Source: Brumimicrobium sp. (GTDB taxonomy: Bacteria; Bacteroidota; Bacteroidia; Flavobacteriales_D; Crocinitomicaceae). Taken from it: a DNA stretch of 64,000 nucleotides. The position numbers and the translations under genes are program-made. The stretch is from the NCBI GenBank assembly GCA_023957385.1, contig JAMLGZ010000001.1, forward strand, positions 1,288,923 through 1,352,922. Direction: 5' to 3'. The stretch's first letter is position 1. Each line of letters starts with the position of its first letter. Positions 27,053 to 35,907 of the stretch are shown piece after piece. The notes under the pieces were generated by a model, which worked only from the letters and a program-made list of their open reading frames with translations, did no database searches and was not told the origin of the DNA.

Positions 27053-27060
27053 TATATTTG
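27053..27060 (+). promoter_or_regulatory. Putative -7 box for the 5-formyl-THF cyclo-ligase gene
   Basis: TATATTTG matches TAnnTTTG and lies 16 bases before the ATG at 27077. Confidence 0.5.
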
Positions 27061-27076
27061 CAAAAAATAAAATCTC

Positions 27077-27673
27077 ATGTTAATGACACGCGACGAAATA
27101 AGAGAAAGTTATAGAAATAAAAGAAGTGAATTATCTACCGAACAATGCCTATATTTTTCACAAGTAATCACCAATAACTTCCTTAAAAATTGGGATTTTG
27201 AAGGAAAAACAATTGATTGTTTTCTTACCATACATCGCATGAAAGAAGTAGATACATCAGCTCTTATAAATCGCCTACAAAAGAAGAATCAGATTTGCGT
27301 TCCAGTTTCTAATTTCAATAACAACAGCATGCGTCACGTATTATTAAATGACCACACTGTTTTTCAAGAAACAACCACAGGAATACCCGAACCCGTTGTG
27401 GGAGAAGATGTAAATATCAAAGATATTGATGTGGTAATCGTACCGTTATTAGCTGTCGATCAAAATGGAAATCGTTTGGGCTATGGAAAGGGGTTTTATG
27501 ATCGTTTCCTAGCAGAATGTAAACCCAGTGCTATTTTTATAGGACTTACTATGTTTGATATTCACGATGATTTTACAGATATTGATCCTTATGATATACC
27601 TTTACATTATGTGGTTACTCCCAAAGGAATTTTAAAAACAGGAGTTGAATATGAGGGGGAAACTGATAAATAA
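27077..27673 (+). CDS. 5-formyltetrahydrofolate cyclo-ligase
   Basis: The 198-residue enzyme uses ATP to convert 5-formyl-THF to 5,10-methenyl-THF. The N-terminal RDEIRESYRNKRSELS carries the basic nucleotide-binding residues, and VDQNGNRLGYGKGFYDRFL is the family signature loop. Met3 (27083) is an equally good start. It stands alone behind tRNA-His and meets aroA tail to tail: its stop ends one base before the aroA stop. Confidence 0.95.
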   Translation: MLMTRDEIRESYRNKRSELSTEQCLYFSQVITNNFLKNWDFEGKTIDCFLTIHRMKEVDTSALINRLQKKNQICVPVSNFNNNSMRHVLLNDHTVFQETTTGIPEPVVGEDVNIKDIDVVIVPLLAVDQNGNRLGYGKGFYDRFLAECKPSAIFIGLTMFDIHDDFTDIDPYDIPLHYVVTPKGILKTGVEYEGETDK

Positions 27674-28933
27674 TTAACTTCTTCGGAAATCATCAAAAAA
27701 AGAAGGATAAGATTTTGAAACAGCACTTGCGTCTTCAATCACAATGTTATTGGTAGTAAAGAGAGAAAATAAACTCATTGCCATTGCTATTCGGTGATCC
27801 TGATGAGATGAAAACCGAACCTCTTCCTTGATGTGCAATGATTTATTCCCTGAAACTTTCATTATATCCCCATCAATAGTGATAAGAACTCCTATTTTAG
27901 CACATTCCTGCTGCAAGGCTATAGCTCTATTACTTTCCTTAGAATATAAACGAGTAACTCCTTTAATAACAGATACACCTTCAGAAACAGAAGCTAACAC
28001 TACTAAAGCTGGAAATAGATCAGGGCAATTTGTTGCATCAAATTCAAACGATTTTAATCTATCTTTCTGAACTGTTAGATTCCCTTCATCCCAAGTAAGA
28101 TTAGCTCCTACGTTTTCTAAAACAGCTAAAAGAGATTTATCCGCTTGATTTGAATTCATAGATAAACCTTTAAGAGTTACCTTCCCTCCTATTGCACCAG
28201 CCACAAGAAAATAAGAGGCTGAGCTCCAATCACCTTCAATTATATATTTTGGGATAGGATGAGCCGTTTGATTTCCTTTAATAATAAACTCTTCCCATCC
28301 ATTCTGAGAATATGTCAAACCAAATTCACTTAACAGCTGAAGAGTTAATTGTATATAAGGTATGCTTTTTAATTCTCTCACTCGGATTGTTGTCGTAAAA
28401 GGTAAAAAAGGGCTAACTAGTAATAGTCCCGTCAAAAATTGCGAGCTAACATTACCATCTATACAGACAGATGAATTATCAATCTTTCCTGAAATTTTCA
28501 GAGGTAATTTGTCGACATTACTTTCAACTCGTTTTCCAAATTGTTCCAAGCCCTCCACTACCATTTTCATAGAACGATTTAAGATTGAGCCCTTTCCCGT
28601 TACTACAAATTTCTCTTCATTCAATAATGAAAAACAACTAAATAATCGGGTGCTTAATCCAGATTCATTACAATCAATTAATGTAGGGAAAGGATAGTTC
28701 TTACCAATTCCCTTTAAATGATAAACATTTTTGTTCTGAGAAATAGTTAACCCAAATTCTTTACATATTTGAATAGCGGCTTTTGTGTCCCTATCATTCC
28801 CCAAATTCAACACATCCAATTCGATTCCTGCTAATGTCACTAAAGCCAAAACACGTTGTGACATACTTTTAGATGGAGGAATATTTACTATCCCCTCCAC
28901 CTTTTCAATAGGATAAAGTGTATGGCTATTCAT
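27674..28933 (-). CDS. aroA: 3-phosphoshikimate 1-carboxyvinyltransferase (EPSP synthase)
   Basis: AroA joins shikimate 3-phosphate and PEP in the shikimate pathway. The 419-residue length is typical. Motifs visible: PPSKSMSQRVLAL (PEP and shikimate-binding Lys-Ser), NESGLSTRLFSCFS, SSQFLTGLLL and HQDHRIAMAMSLFS. The other aromatic gene of the window, DAHP synthase-chorismate mutase at 50703, is not linked. Confidence 0.96.
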   Translation of the reverse strand: MNSHTLYPIEKVEGIVNIPPSKSMSQRVLALVTLAGIELDVLNLGNDRDTKAAIQICKEFGLTISQNKNVYHLKGIGKNYPFPTLIDCNESGLSTRLFSCFSLLNEEKFVVTGKGSILNRSMKMVVEGLEQFGKRVESNVDKLPLKISGKIDNSSVCIDGNVSSQFLTGLLLVSPFLPFTTTIRVRELKSIPYIQLTLQLLSEFGLTYSQNGWEEFIIKGNQTAHPIPKYIIEGDWSSASYFLVAGAIGGKVTLKGLSMNSNQADKSLLAVLENVGANLTWDEGNLTVQKDRLKSFEFDATNCPDLFPALVVLASVSEGVSVIKGVTRLYSKESNRAIALQQECAKIGVLITIDGDIMKVSGNKSLHIKEEVRFSSHQDHRIAMAMSLFSLFTTNNIVIEDASAVSKSYPSFFDDFRRS

Positions 28934-28990
28934 AGAAGCGAAGATACAGAAGAAAAATGAAACACTTTCTATAATAGAAAAAACAACATA

Positions 28991-29021
28991 AAAAAATGCG
29001 ACAACTTTTGTTATCGCATTT
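28991..29021 (-). terminator. Terminator after tRNA-Met
   Basis: On the minus strand, straight after the tRNA, AAAATGCGATAAC pairs with GTTGTCGCATTTT (one G-U pair) and is followed by a T run. Confidence 0.8.
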
Positions 29022-29022
29022 T

Positions 29023-29097
29023 GTAGCGTGGGGGAGAGTTGAACTCCCGACCTCAGGGTTATGAATCCTGCGCTCTAACCAACTGAGCTACCACGCC
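29023..29097 (-). tRNA. tRNA-Met (anticodon CAT), probably elongator
   Basis: The 75-nt cloverleaf has acceptor stem GGCGTGG/CCACGCT with A73 and anticodon loop TTCATAA. The first pair is G-U, not the C1-A72 mismatch of initiator tRNA, and the anticodon stem lacks the three G-C pairs of the initiator. A lysidine-modified Ile type cannot be fully excluded. The pair A31-C39 at the anticodon stem end is a mismatch. Confidence 0.9.
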
Positions 29098-29273
29098 AGA
29101 CTCCTTTCGTTGCGGGTGCAAATATAAACAGTTTTTTTAAATATCAAATAGTGTTTTGAAATATTAACCCGAGTTGTATTGAAAAAATGAATAATTCAAA
29201 AATATATAAGTTAATTCCCATTCTAATCTTTTATTCTTATTAAATTTATAGCCAGTTTTTAAACAAAGAAGCA

Positions 29274-30650
29274 ATGGAATTACCTTGGGCAGAACCCTTT
29301 AAGATTAAAACAGTAGAAGAAATTTATACCTCCACAAGAGAGGAAAGAGAAAGATGGATTGAAGAAGCACAATATAACCTCTTTAATCTATCAAGTCATG
29401 ATGTATATATTGATTTACTCACAGATAGTGGAACTGGCTCTATGTCTGATAAACAATGGGCTGAAATGCTAAAAGGAGATGAGAGCTATGCTGGCTCAGA
29501 ATCCTATATGAAATTAAAAGAAGTTGTAAATAACGTATTAGGTATCCCTTATTTCCTACCAACTCACCAAGGGCGTGCTGCAGAAAATGTATTGTTTAGT
29601 GTGATAGTTAAAGAAGGTATGGTTGTACCTGGCAACTCTCATTTTGACACTACAAAAGGACACATTGAATTTAGAAGAGCACATGCCGTAGATTGTACTA
29701 TTGATGCTGCTTTTGATATTAACAACATGGATCCTTTTAAAGGGAACATTGATTTGAATAAATTAGAAGAGGTGTACAAAACTAACCCGAAAGAAAATAT
29801 ACCTCTTTGTATTGTAACCATTACTTGTAACTCTTCAGGTGGACAACCTGTTTCCATGCAAAACATCAAAGCAGTAAAAGCACTTTCTGATAAATACGGT
29901 ATCCCTGTATTTTTTGATGCTGCACGTTTTGCTGAAAATGCTTATTTCATTAAGGTAAGAGAAGAAGGTTATCAAGATAAATCCATTAAAGAGATTGTAA
30001 AAGAGATGTTTACTTATTGTGATGGTTTTACAATGTCTGCTAAGAAAGATGGATTGGTGAATATTGGAGGCTTGTTAGGGATGAGAGATCAGAATCTTTT
30101 CCGTGCTTGTGGAAATATGGGAATTATTTATGAAGGATACATTACTTATGGTGGACTAGCTGGTCGTGATTTGGCTGCACTCGCTCAAGGTCTAATGGAA
30201 TCTACTGAGTTTTCATACCTTAAAGCTAGAATTGATCAAATTGAATATTTAGGAAATAAATTGATAGACTTTGGAATTCCTATTCAAAAACCTATTGGTG
30301 GACATGCTATCTTTATAGATGCTCTATCATTCTTACCAAACGTTCCCAGAGAGGAATACCCTGCTCAAACATTAGGTATTGAATTATATAAAGAAGCTGG
30401 AGTAAGAGGTGTTGAAATCGGTACGTTACTCGCTGACAGAGATCCTGAGACAAAGTTAAATAGATATCCAAAATTAGAACTATTGCGATTAGCTATACCA
30501 CGTAGAACTTATTCATATAAACACATGGATTACGTAGCAGTTGCCTTAAAGAATATTTATGACAGACGTAATAGCATCACTTCTGGATTAGAAATAGTTT
30601 GGGAATCAGAAATATTGAGACACTTTACTGTTTTATTAAAGAAAAAATAA
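29274..30650 (+). CDS. tnaA: Tryptophanase
   Basis: This PLP enzyme cleaves tryptophan to indole, pyruvate and ammonia. The 458 residues match the tryptophanase/tyrosine phenol-lyase family (IDLLTDSGTGSMSDKQWAEM, PTHQGRAAEN). PLP binds Lys258 in MSAKKDGLVNIGGL. Asp125 in HFDTTKGH, Ile in GVEIGTLL and His in RHFTVLL are tryptophanase-type residues; tyrosine phenol-lyase has Thr, Arg and Phe there. The 176-base leader contains a small frame at about 29188, but it has no Trp, so no TnaC-like attenuation is seen. No tryptophan permease gene follows; a bidirectional terminator does. Confidence 0.93.
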   Translation: MELPWAEPFKIKTVEEIYTSTREERERWIEEAQYNLFNLSSHDVYIDLLTDSGTGSMSDKQWAEMLKGDESYAGSESYMKLKEVVNNVLGIPYFLPTHQGRAAENVLFSVIVKEGMVVPGNSHFDTTKGHIEFRRAHAVDCTIDAAFDINNMDPFKGNIDLNKLEEVYKTNPKENIPLCIVTITCNSSGGQPVSMQNIKAVKALSDKYGIPVFFDAARFAENAYFIKVREEGYQDKSIKEIVKEMFTYCDGFTMSAKKDGLVNIGGLLGMRDQNLFRACGNMGIIYEGYITYGGLAGRDLAALAQGLMESTEFSYLKARIDQIEYLGNKLIDFGIPIQKPIGGHAIFIDALSFLPNVPREEYPAQTLGIELYKEAGVRGVEIGTLLADRDPETKLNRYPKLELLRLAIPRRTYSYKHMDYVAVALKNIYDRRNSITSGLEIVWESEILRHFTVLLKKK

Positions 30651-30664
30651 GAGTATAAAAAAAT

Positions 30665-30694
30665 AGAAAACCTCTGAATAAACAGAGGTTTTCT
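30665..30694. terminator. Bidirectional terminator between tnaA and the M43 protease gene
   Basis: AGAAAACCTCTG pairs with CAGAGGTTTTCT around a 6-base loop. It serves converging genes. It is followed at 30693-30719 by a short CTAAC/CTAAAC tandem array. Confidence 0.85.
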
Positions 30695-30732
30695 AAACCT
30701 AACCTAAACTAACCTAACCATTATGAAGATTC

Positions 30733-33700
30733 TTACTTAATCAAAGTGACATTCCCTTTCTTTTCACCTGAATTGCCATCGATTAAAGTATATTTCAAAC
30801 TATAAACAAACACTCCTTGGTTCAATGGCTTACCATCAAAAGTACCATCCCAACCATCTTCTATATTTGTAGTCATAAAGACTAATTGACCATATCTATT
30901 AAAGATTTTAAAATCAATAGATGTTATCCCTATTCCCAATACATGCAATTTATTATTAATAGCACCATTAGGTGTAAAAGCATTTGGAACTGCTACAACA
31001 TCTCTAAATTTAACATAAACCGTAACAGAGTCCCTTGCAACACAACCATCACTTGTTGTAATTGTTGGATAATATGTAGTTGTTAATAACGGACTAGCAA
31101 TAACATCTAAACAAGATGGACAATCAATATCATCCGAAGGATTCCAAAAAATAGAGCCTACATCCAAAGTTTCTGCCCAAATATTGGCACTACCACCTAA
31201 ATCTATGAGAGTGTCACCAAATGCCACAATAGAAGGTGATGCGCTAACAGTAACTGGAATAGTAAATTGATCACTCGTAAAACTACTCGAAACTTTTAAT
31301 GTTACATTGTATACACCTGCAGAATCATAACAGATTCCAACAGGATGCTGATCAAAGGAAGATGGTGTTTGAGCTCCATCAAAAGTCCATTCCCATGAAA
31401 TAATTCCTGTTCCTGATGATAAATCAGTAAAATCGATACAACTACCTTCACAAATTTCAAAACTTGATGCTGTAAAATCAGCTACAGGACAATCATGAAC
31501 AATAATTTGTTTTGTAATAAAATTAGTTCCGTAATTATCAGTAACACTTAATAGAACATTATAAGTCCCAGGATTTGAATATACGATTCCACTCGGATTT
31601 TGATCTGTTGAAGAAGAAGGTGTAGCACCTGTAAAGGTCCAATTCCATGAAATAATATTTGTACCCGTTGATTGGTCTGTAAAATTAAGAGTAGTTCCCG
31701 CACAAACTTCAAAAGTTGTATTAAAATCTGCATTTGGTAAGCACTCCCCTACTACAATCTGCTTTGTAATTGAGCTTGTACCATAATCATCTGTTACTTG
31801 TAGAATAATATCATAAGTACCTGGATTAGCATAGCAAATATTCGTTGGATTCTGCATGGTTGATGTTGGCGTACTACTACCGGGTAAACTCCAAATCCAC
31901 GTTGAGATATTCGTTCCAGTAGATAAATCTGTTAAATTGATACAATCACCTTTACAAATATTTAAGCTAGATGCAGAAAAATCGGGTGTCGGATCTGGGC
32001 AATTTATGACAGTTACTTGTAAGGTTTTCGTGTCAGAACCATTGTTATTAGTGACTGTTAGAGTAACATCATAAACACCCGCAGTTGAATAACAAACATT
32101 CGAAGGATTTTGTGAGGAAGAAGAATTCATACTAGCTCCTGTAAACGCCCAATTCCAAGAAGTAATACCATTCCCAACTGACAAATCATTAAAATTAATA
32201 CAGGAGCCTTCACAAATAGTAAAGTTTGTTGTGGAGAAATTAGCTGTTGGCAAGGAACAATCAGTTACCGTTACCTGCATAGTAGTATCGTGCGAACCAT
32301 ATGGATTCACGACACTCAATTTAACGTTATAAGTACCTGCATTTGGATAACAAATATTGGAAGGGTTTTGAGTTGTTGAAGTTGGAACACTTGCTCCTGA
32401 AAAAGTCCAATTCCATGAAGTGATATTTCCTCCTGTAGTCAAGTCCGTAAAACTGATACAATCATTTTCACAAATAGCAAAACTGGTTGTAGAAAAATTT
32501 GCTTGAGGCGGTACACAATCTCCTACAGTAATTTGCATGGTTGTATCTTTAGAACCATTATCATCTGTTACTGTTAATTTCACATTATACGTTCCTGAAG
32601 TTGGATAACAGATGTTTGTAGGATTTTGACTTGTGGAAGAACTAGGATTAGCACCTGTAAAAGCCCAATTCCAAGAAGAAACATTGGACCCTGTAGATAA
32701 ATCTGTAAAATCAATGCAATCATTCTTACAAATATTAAAACTCGGAGTTGAGAAGTTTGCAACTAAAGCAGTTGTACATACAGTTCCACTAACTAATTGA
32801 CTCCTAGAGCTTGTCAAAATACCATGCATTAAATTAATTTGTCCTTGTGTAAACATACAAGTACAATTACTATAGTCCATATAGTTCTCGTATTGAGTTT
32901 GAGTACCAGTACACGTTGATTGATTACCAGAACAAGATCCTGGATAATTAAATGAAGGGCCTGCTGTTGCGGGAGTGTCTGCGATACCATCATTCCCATT
33001 ACCACATCCAGCTCCATCTGTATTTCCCCAAGTATGAGGTAATCCAAGATAATGCCCCACCTCATGTGTTAATACACGATTACCCAATTGTAATCCCATA
33101 TCATAATCCATCACTACTCCATCCAAATTAGCTGGAGGAATCATTCCTGTTGTCGGAAGATAGGCCCATCCAGCCGTTCCATATCCTAGACCATTAGATA
33201 TGTTACATATCCATACATTTAAATACTTGGTATGATCCCATGAATCCGTACCTCCATTAGCAGTACTTTTCATGTATTCAGAATTACTACCATTCGGATT
33301 AAAATAAGTAACAGATGTAGATACTCTATGAACCCCAGGTTCAGATAGTGGAACCCCATTAGGATCCTTCTCTGCTAAACAGAAATCTATGTTTGCGTTC
33401 ATGGGGTTAAATCCATAAGAAGTACGAGCGTTAGCAGCATCCGCATTTAACAATTGGAAATCTTCATTCAATTCATTGAAAATATTCATAATAGCAGCAT
33501 AAGATACATTTTGTGTTGCATTGCTATAAACTACATGAAAAATAATGGGTATAGTATATTGTGCCTTATCGGATATTCCAGAATAATCAATGTTTTGAGT
33601 CATCTGTTGATACTCCTGATTATATTGTTGTGTCAGATTATACTCTTCTAAATAAACTTGCATTTTCAAATCAGAAACACATCGTTCAGTAGTTTCATTT

Positions 33701-33798
33701 AATGCAGGTGTTTGGATTGGTACAATAACTTGTAAATATGCGATTTGTGTAAAAAACAAGACATATCCAACCAAGCTTCCTTGGAAGACCCTTTTCAT
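30733..33798 (-). CDS. Secreted M43 (pappalysin/cytophagalysin-like) metalloprotease with six PKD repeats and T9SS type B sorting domain
   Basis: ATG 33798 (Met6 of the longer frame from 33813) begins the signal peptide and gives 1021 residues. In the longer numbering the zinc motif is H250-E251-x-x-H254-x5-H260 (HEVGHYLGLPH) and the Met-turn is YMDYS at 312, typical of M43. Six PKD repeats of about 85 residues follow (351-870), each with SWNWxF and QNPxxICY. They carry a repeating cysteine pattern. Residues 930-1026 (VPNAFTPNGAINNKL, IFNRYGQLVFMT, NQGVFVYSLKYT) are the type B sorting domain. It is an extracellular zinc protease; several cysteines in the catalytic domain probably form disulphides. 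Confidence 0.93.
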   Translation of the reverse strand: MKRVFQGSLVGYVLFFTQIAYLQVIVPIQTPALNETTERCVSDLKMQVYLEEYNLTQQYNQEYQQMTQNIDYSGISDKAQYTIPIIFHVVYSNATQNVSYAAIMNIFNELNEDFQLLNADAANARTSYGFNPMNANIDFCLAEKDPNGVPLSEPGVHRVSTSVTYFNPNGSNSEYMKSTANGGTDSWDHTKYLNVWICNISNGLGYGTAGWAYLPTTGMIPPANLDGVVMDYDMGLQLGNRVLTHEVGHYLGLPHTWGNTDGAGCGNGNDGIADTPATAGPSFNYPGSCSGNQSTCTGTQTQYENYMDYSNCTCMFTQGQINLMHGILTSSRSQLVSGTVCTTALVANFSTPSFNICKNDCIDFTDLSTGSNVSSWNWAFTGANPSSSTSQNPTNICYPTSGTYNVKLTVTDDNGSKDTTMQITVGDCVPPQANFSTTSFAICENDCISFTDLTTGGNITSWNWTFSGASVPTSTTQNPSNICYPNAGTYNVKLSVVNPYGSHDTTMQVTVTDCSLPTANFSTTNFTICEGSCINFNDLSVGNGITSWNWAFTGASMNSSSSQNPSNVCYSTAGVYDVTLTVTNNNGSDTKTLQVTVINCPDPTPDFSASSLNICKGDCINLTDLSTGTNISTWIWSLPGSSTPTSTMQNPTNICYANPGTYDIILQVTDDYGTSSITKQIVVGECLPNADFNTTFEVCAGTTLNFTDQSTGTNIISWNWTFTGATPSSSTDQNPSGIVYSNPGTYNVLLSVTDNYGTNFITKQIIVHDCPVADFTASSFEICEGSCIDFTDLSSGTGIISWEWTFDGAQTPSSFDQHPVGICYDSAGVYNVTLKVSSSFTSDQFTIPVTVSASPSIVAFGDTLIDLGGSANIWAETLDVGSIFWNPSDDIDCPSCLDVIASPLLTTTYYPTITTSDGCVARDSVTVYVKFRDVVAVPNAFTPNGAINNKLHVLGIGITSIDFKIFNRYGQLVFMTTNIEDGWDGTFDGKPLNQGVFVYSLKYTLIDGNSGEKKGNVTLIK

Positions 33799-33910
33799 AG
33801 CAGTAAAATTCATAAACCTTTTTTTAGTAAGGCTAACCTAAGAAATAAAATTGAAAAGAAAAAAAATTTAACATTTAATAATTAAAGATATTGTTGGAAC
33901 CCTAATCAAA

Positions 33911-33942
33911 AAAAAGGGTCTTGATTATCTCAAGACCCTTTA
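33911..33942. terminator. Terminator downstream of the T9SS esterase gene
   Basis: AAAGGGTCTTGA pairs with TCAAGACCCTTT around an 8-base loop and is flanked by A and T runs. On the minus strand it lies about 20 bases after the esterase stop. Confidence 0.85.
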
Positions 33943-33960
33943 TAACAATAGATTACTAGT

Positions 33961-35202
33961 CTATTCTATAACTAATTTCTTAACATCAGTTCTTCCGTCT
34001 TCCGTTTGGATACGAACTGTATAAATACCAGATTTAAAATCATTTACATCTATAGTATAAGTACTTTCATACGCATTCAAAGTCTGTGTATGAACAACTC
34101 TACCTGTCATATCTATAAATTGAACTGTTGAATTCCAAATATTACCAGGAATATCAATTGTTACATTAGATGTTGCCGGATTCGGATAAACAGAAAAAGT
34201 AATTTTGTTTGGATTAGACATTAAACTCAGATTTTGAACACACACATTATCATATACAAATGCCATCATAATATCAAAGAAATCTGGACCAAAGTCGCAG
34301 TGTCCTCCTGTTTCATAATTTTTATAAGCAGCATAAACTCCTTGGTTTAATGCGCGTTTGTAAATTAAAGAGTCACCATATAAATCAACCTGAACTGTCA
34401 TTCCTGCTGGTTTTGGCTGACCAAATAAATAGGGTACTGTTTGATCTGGAGCAGTATGAACACCAAAGAAAGGTTGTTGGCCTGCTACTACGATAGTTGT
34501 ATCCATTAAAGCACCACACATACTTAATGCCATTTGAGGTTCACTACTGTAACCAGGATTTCCTGAATTACCTTCCAATCCACCTTGTGTATTGATATAA
34601 GCTATCAAATCAGTTTCATTTGGGATTTTACTCAAATCATTTAGGTAAGTCACGTGGTCAGCTAAAATAGCACCTGCTGATGAACCTCCTGCAATGATAA
34701 TATTTGAGTTAATTCCGTAAGGATTTCCGTTAGCAGCAGATTTTCGTAAGAAACGAATAGCTGCTTTCATATCGTGCATAGATCTAGCAACCTCCTTTTT
34801 AAATTCAAGTGCTAAAGTAGCTGGCTGTGTGAGCCATAAAGGATTGATATTTAATAAGCGATACTGTATAGATACCGCAACATACCCCATTTTAGCCATT
34901 TGCTCACAAATTGTTTGCATGTCAGATTTATTTCCTCCAATAAAAGAACCTCCGTGTGCTAATAAAATGACTGGTCTATCGTCATCAGTGTCACCATCTG
35001 GAGTATAAATATCCAAGGATAAGTCAACAAGTTGATCTCCTGCTTGGTTATAGTTTGATCCATATTTTACATCAGCTGTTTTAGTTACATTTGTAAAAAC
35101 AGCTTGTTTGTAACGTGTTCCTGAAGAACAATCTTGTGCATTTACATTACTATTGACAAGTGTAGTAGCAATAATAAGTGTAGAGTAAAGTATTTTTCTC
35201 AT
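33961..35202 (-). CDS. Secreted alpha/beta hydrolase (carboxylesterase-like) with T9SS type A sorting domain
   Basis: The 413-residue protein has a signal peptide (residues 1-22). The alpha/beta hydrolase domain shows the oxyanion motif LLAHGGSF, the nucleophile elbow IAGGSSAGAIL and a probable catalytic His in GGHCDFG, as in the hormone-sensitive lipase/carboxylesterase group. The last 75 residues (FSVYPNPATSNVTI, VQFIDMTGRVVHTQ, SGIYTVRIQ, KKLVIE) are a type A sorting domain. It is expected outside the cell, acting on an ester substrate that cannot be named. It lies next to the M43 protease on the same strand but is probably transcribed separately because a terminator lies between. Confidence 0.9.
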   Translation of the reverse strand: MRKILYSTLIIATTLVNSNVNAQDCSSGTRYKQAVFTNVTKTADVKYGSNYNQAGDQLVDLSLDIYTPDGDTDDDRPVILLAHGGSFIGGNKSDMQTICEQMAKMGYVAVSIQYRLLNINPLWLTQPATLALEFKKEVARSMHDMKAAIRFLRKSAANGNPYGINSNIIIAGGSSAGAILADHVTYLNDLSKIPNETDLIAYINTQGGLEGNSGNPGYSSEPQMALSMCGALMDTTIVVAGQQPFFGVHTAPDQTVPYLFGQPKPAGMTVQVDLYGDSLIYKRALNQGVYAAYKNYETGGHCDFGPDFFDIMMAFVYDNVCVQNLSLMSNPNKITFSVYPNPATSNVTIDIPGNIWNSTVQFIDMTGRVVHTQTLNAYESTYTIDVNDFKSGIYTVRIQTEDGRTDVKKLVIE

Positions 35203-35414
35203 AAATTAGATTTTTAATTATACCGATAAAGGTAATAGATTTTTTGATTACAATAATTAAAAATAAATAAAAAAATAGATTAAATACCCATTATTATTTA
35301 TAATTAGTTAGCACTAATGACTAGTGGTTTAAAAGTGAAATCTTCGATAAGCACAGAATAAAAAGTAGAATACAAAAATTATCGGTAAGGAAAATGAATA
35401 GTGAGAGATTAAAT

Positions 35415-35810
35415 CTATAAATCTACTCCTTCAGTTCTAAAAGCATTGAAAACAAAAGGGACATTCACTACGCAAGAAAAATCAAAACCAGCTTCTTTCA
35501 TTTCATCATCGTCTTCAGCATATCTCCATTCAATAGAAACATCATAGCCATTTTCCACCATCTCATTCATTTTATGTAAAAGAAAAAGAATTTGTTTGGA
35601 AGAAGCATTATTAAAATATTCCATGTGAAAAATAATGCGCGTCTTTCTAACGGGGGCACAAGAATATGCATAGAACCATTTTACAATTGGCGACCAAAAT
35701 TCTTCTATATTTTCGGGAATAGCTCTTCCTTTGATCAACATGCGACCTATATTAGGGTTAAAATTCACATAAGGAGTGTTGGGCGTAGCTATTTTTTCTA
35801 AAATCTCCAT
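35415..35810 (-). CDS. DUF1987/SiaC-family regulatory protein
   Basis: The 131-residue length and the motifs NTPYVNFNPNIGRMLIKGRA, PENIEEFW, MEYFNNASSKQIL and VSIEWRYAEDD place it in DUF1987, the family of SiaC. In Pseudomonas, SiaC is controlled by a kinase (SiaB) and phosphatase (SiaA) acting on one Thr and in turn controls a diguanylate cyclase. Neither partner gene is in the window. The family Thr appears replaced by Asn (FNN in place of LNT or FNT). The 97 bases between it and the upstream kinase-like gene suggest a separate transcript. Confidence 0.85.
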   Translation of the reverse strand: MEILEKIATPNTPYVNFNPNIGRMLIKGRAIPENIEEFWSPIVKWFYAYSCAPVRKTRIIFHMEYFNNASSKQILFLLHKMNEMVENGYDVSIEWRYAEDDDEMKEAGFDFSCVVNVPFVFNAFRTEGVDL

Positions 35811-35907
35811 TAACTTTTAAAATGAAAGGACCAATATGTCCATTATTATCGATTTTTAAAAGTTTAAGTTTCAAAAAGACCTATCAATTTCGACAAACAA
35901 AATGGTT

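Noticed and set aside
29274..30650. Tyrosine phenol-lyase as product
   Set aside because: The residues that separate the two enzymes (Asp125, Ile in GVEIG, His near the C-terminus) are of the tryptophanase type.
31200..32760. CRISPR-like regular repeats
   Set aside because: The periodicity of about 255 bases is that of PKD protein repeats; there are no short identical repeats with unique spacers.
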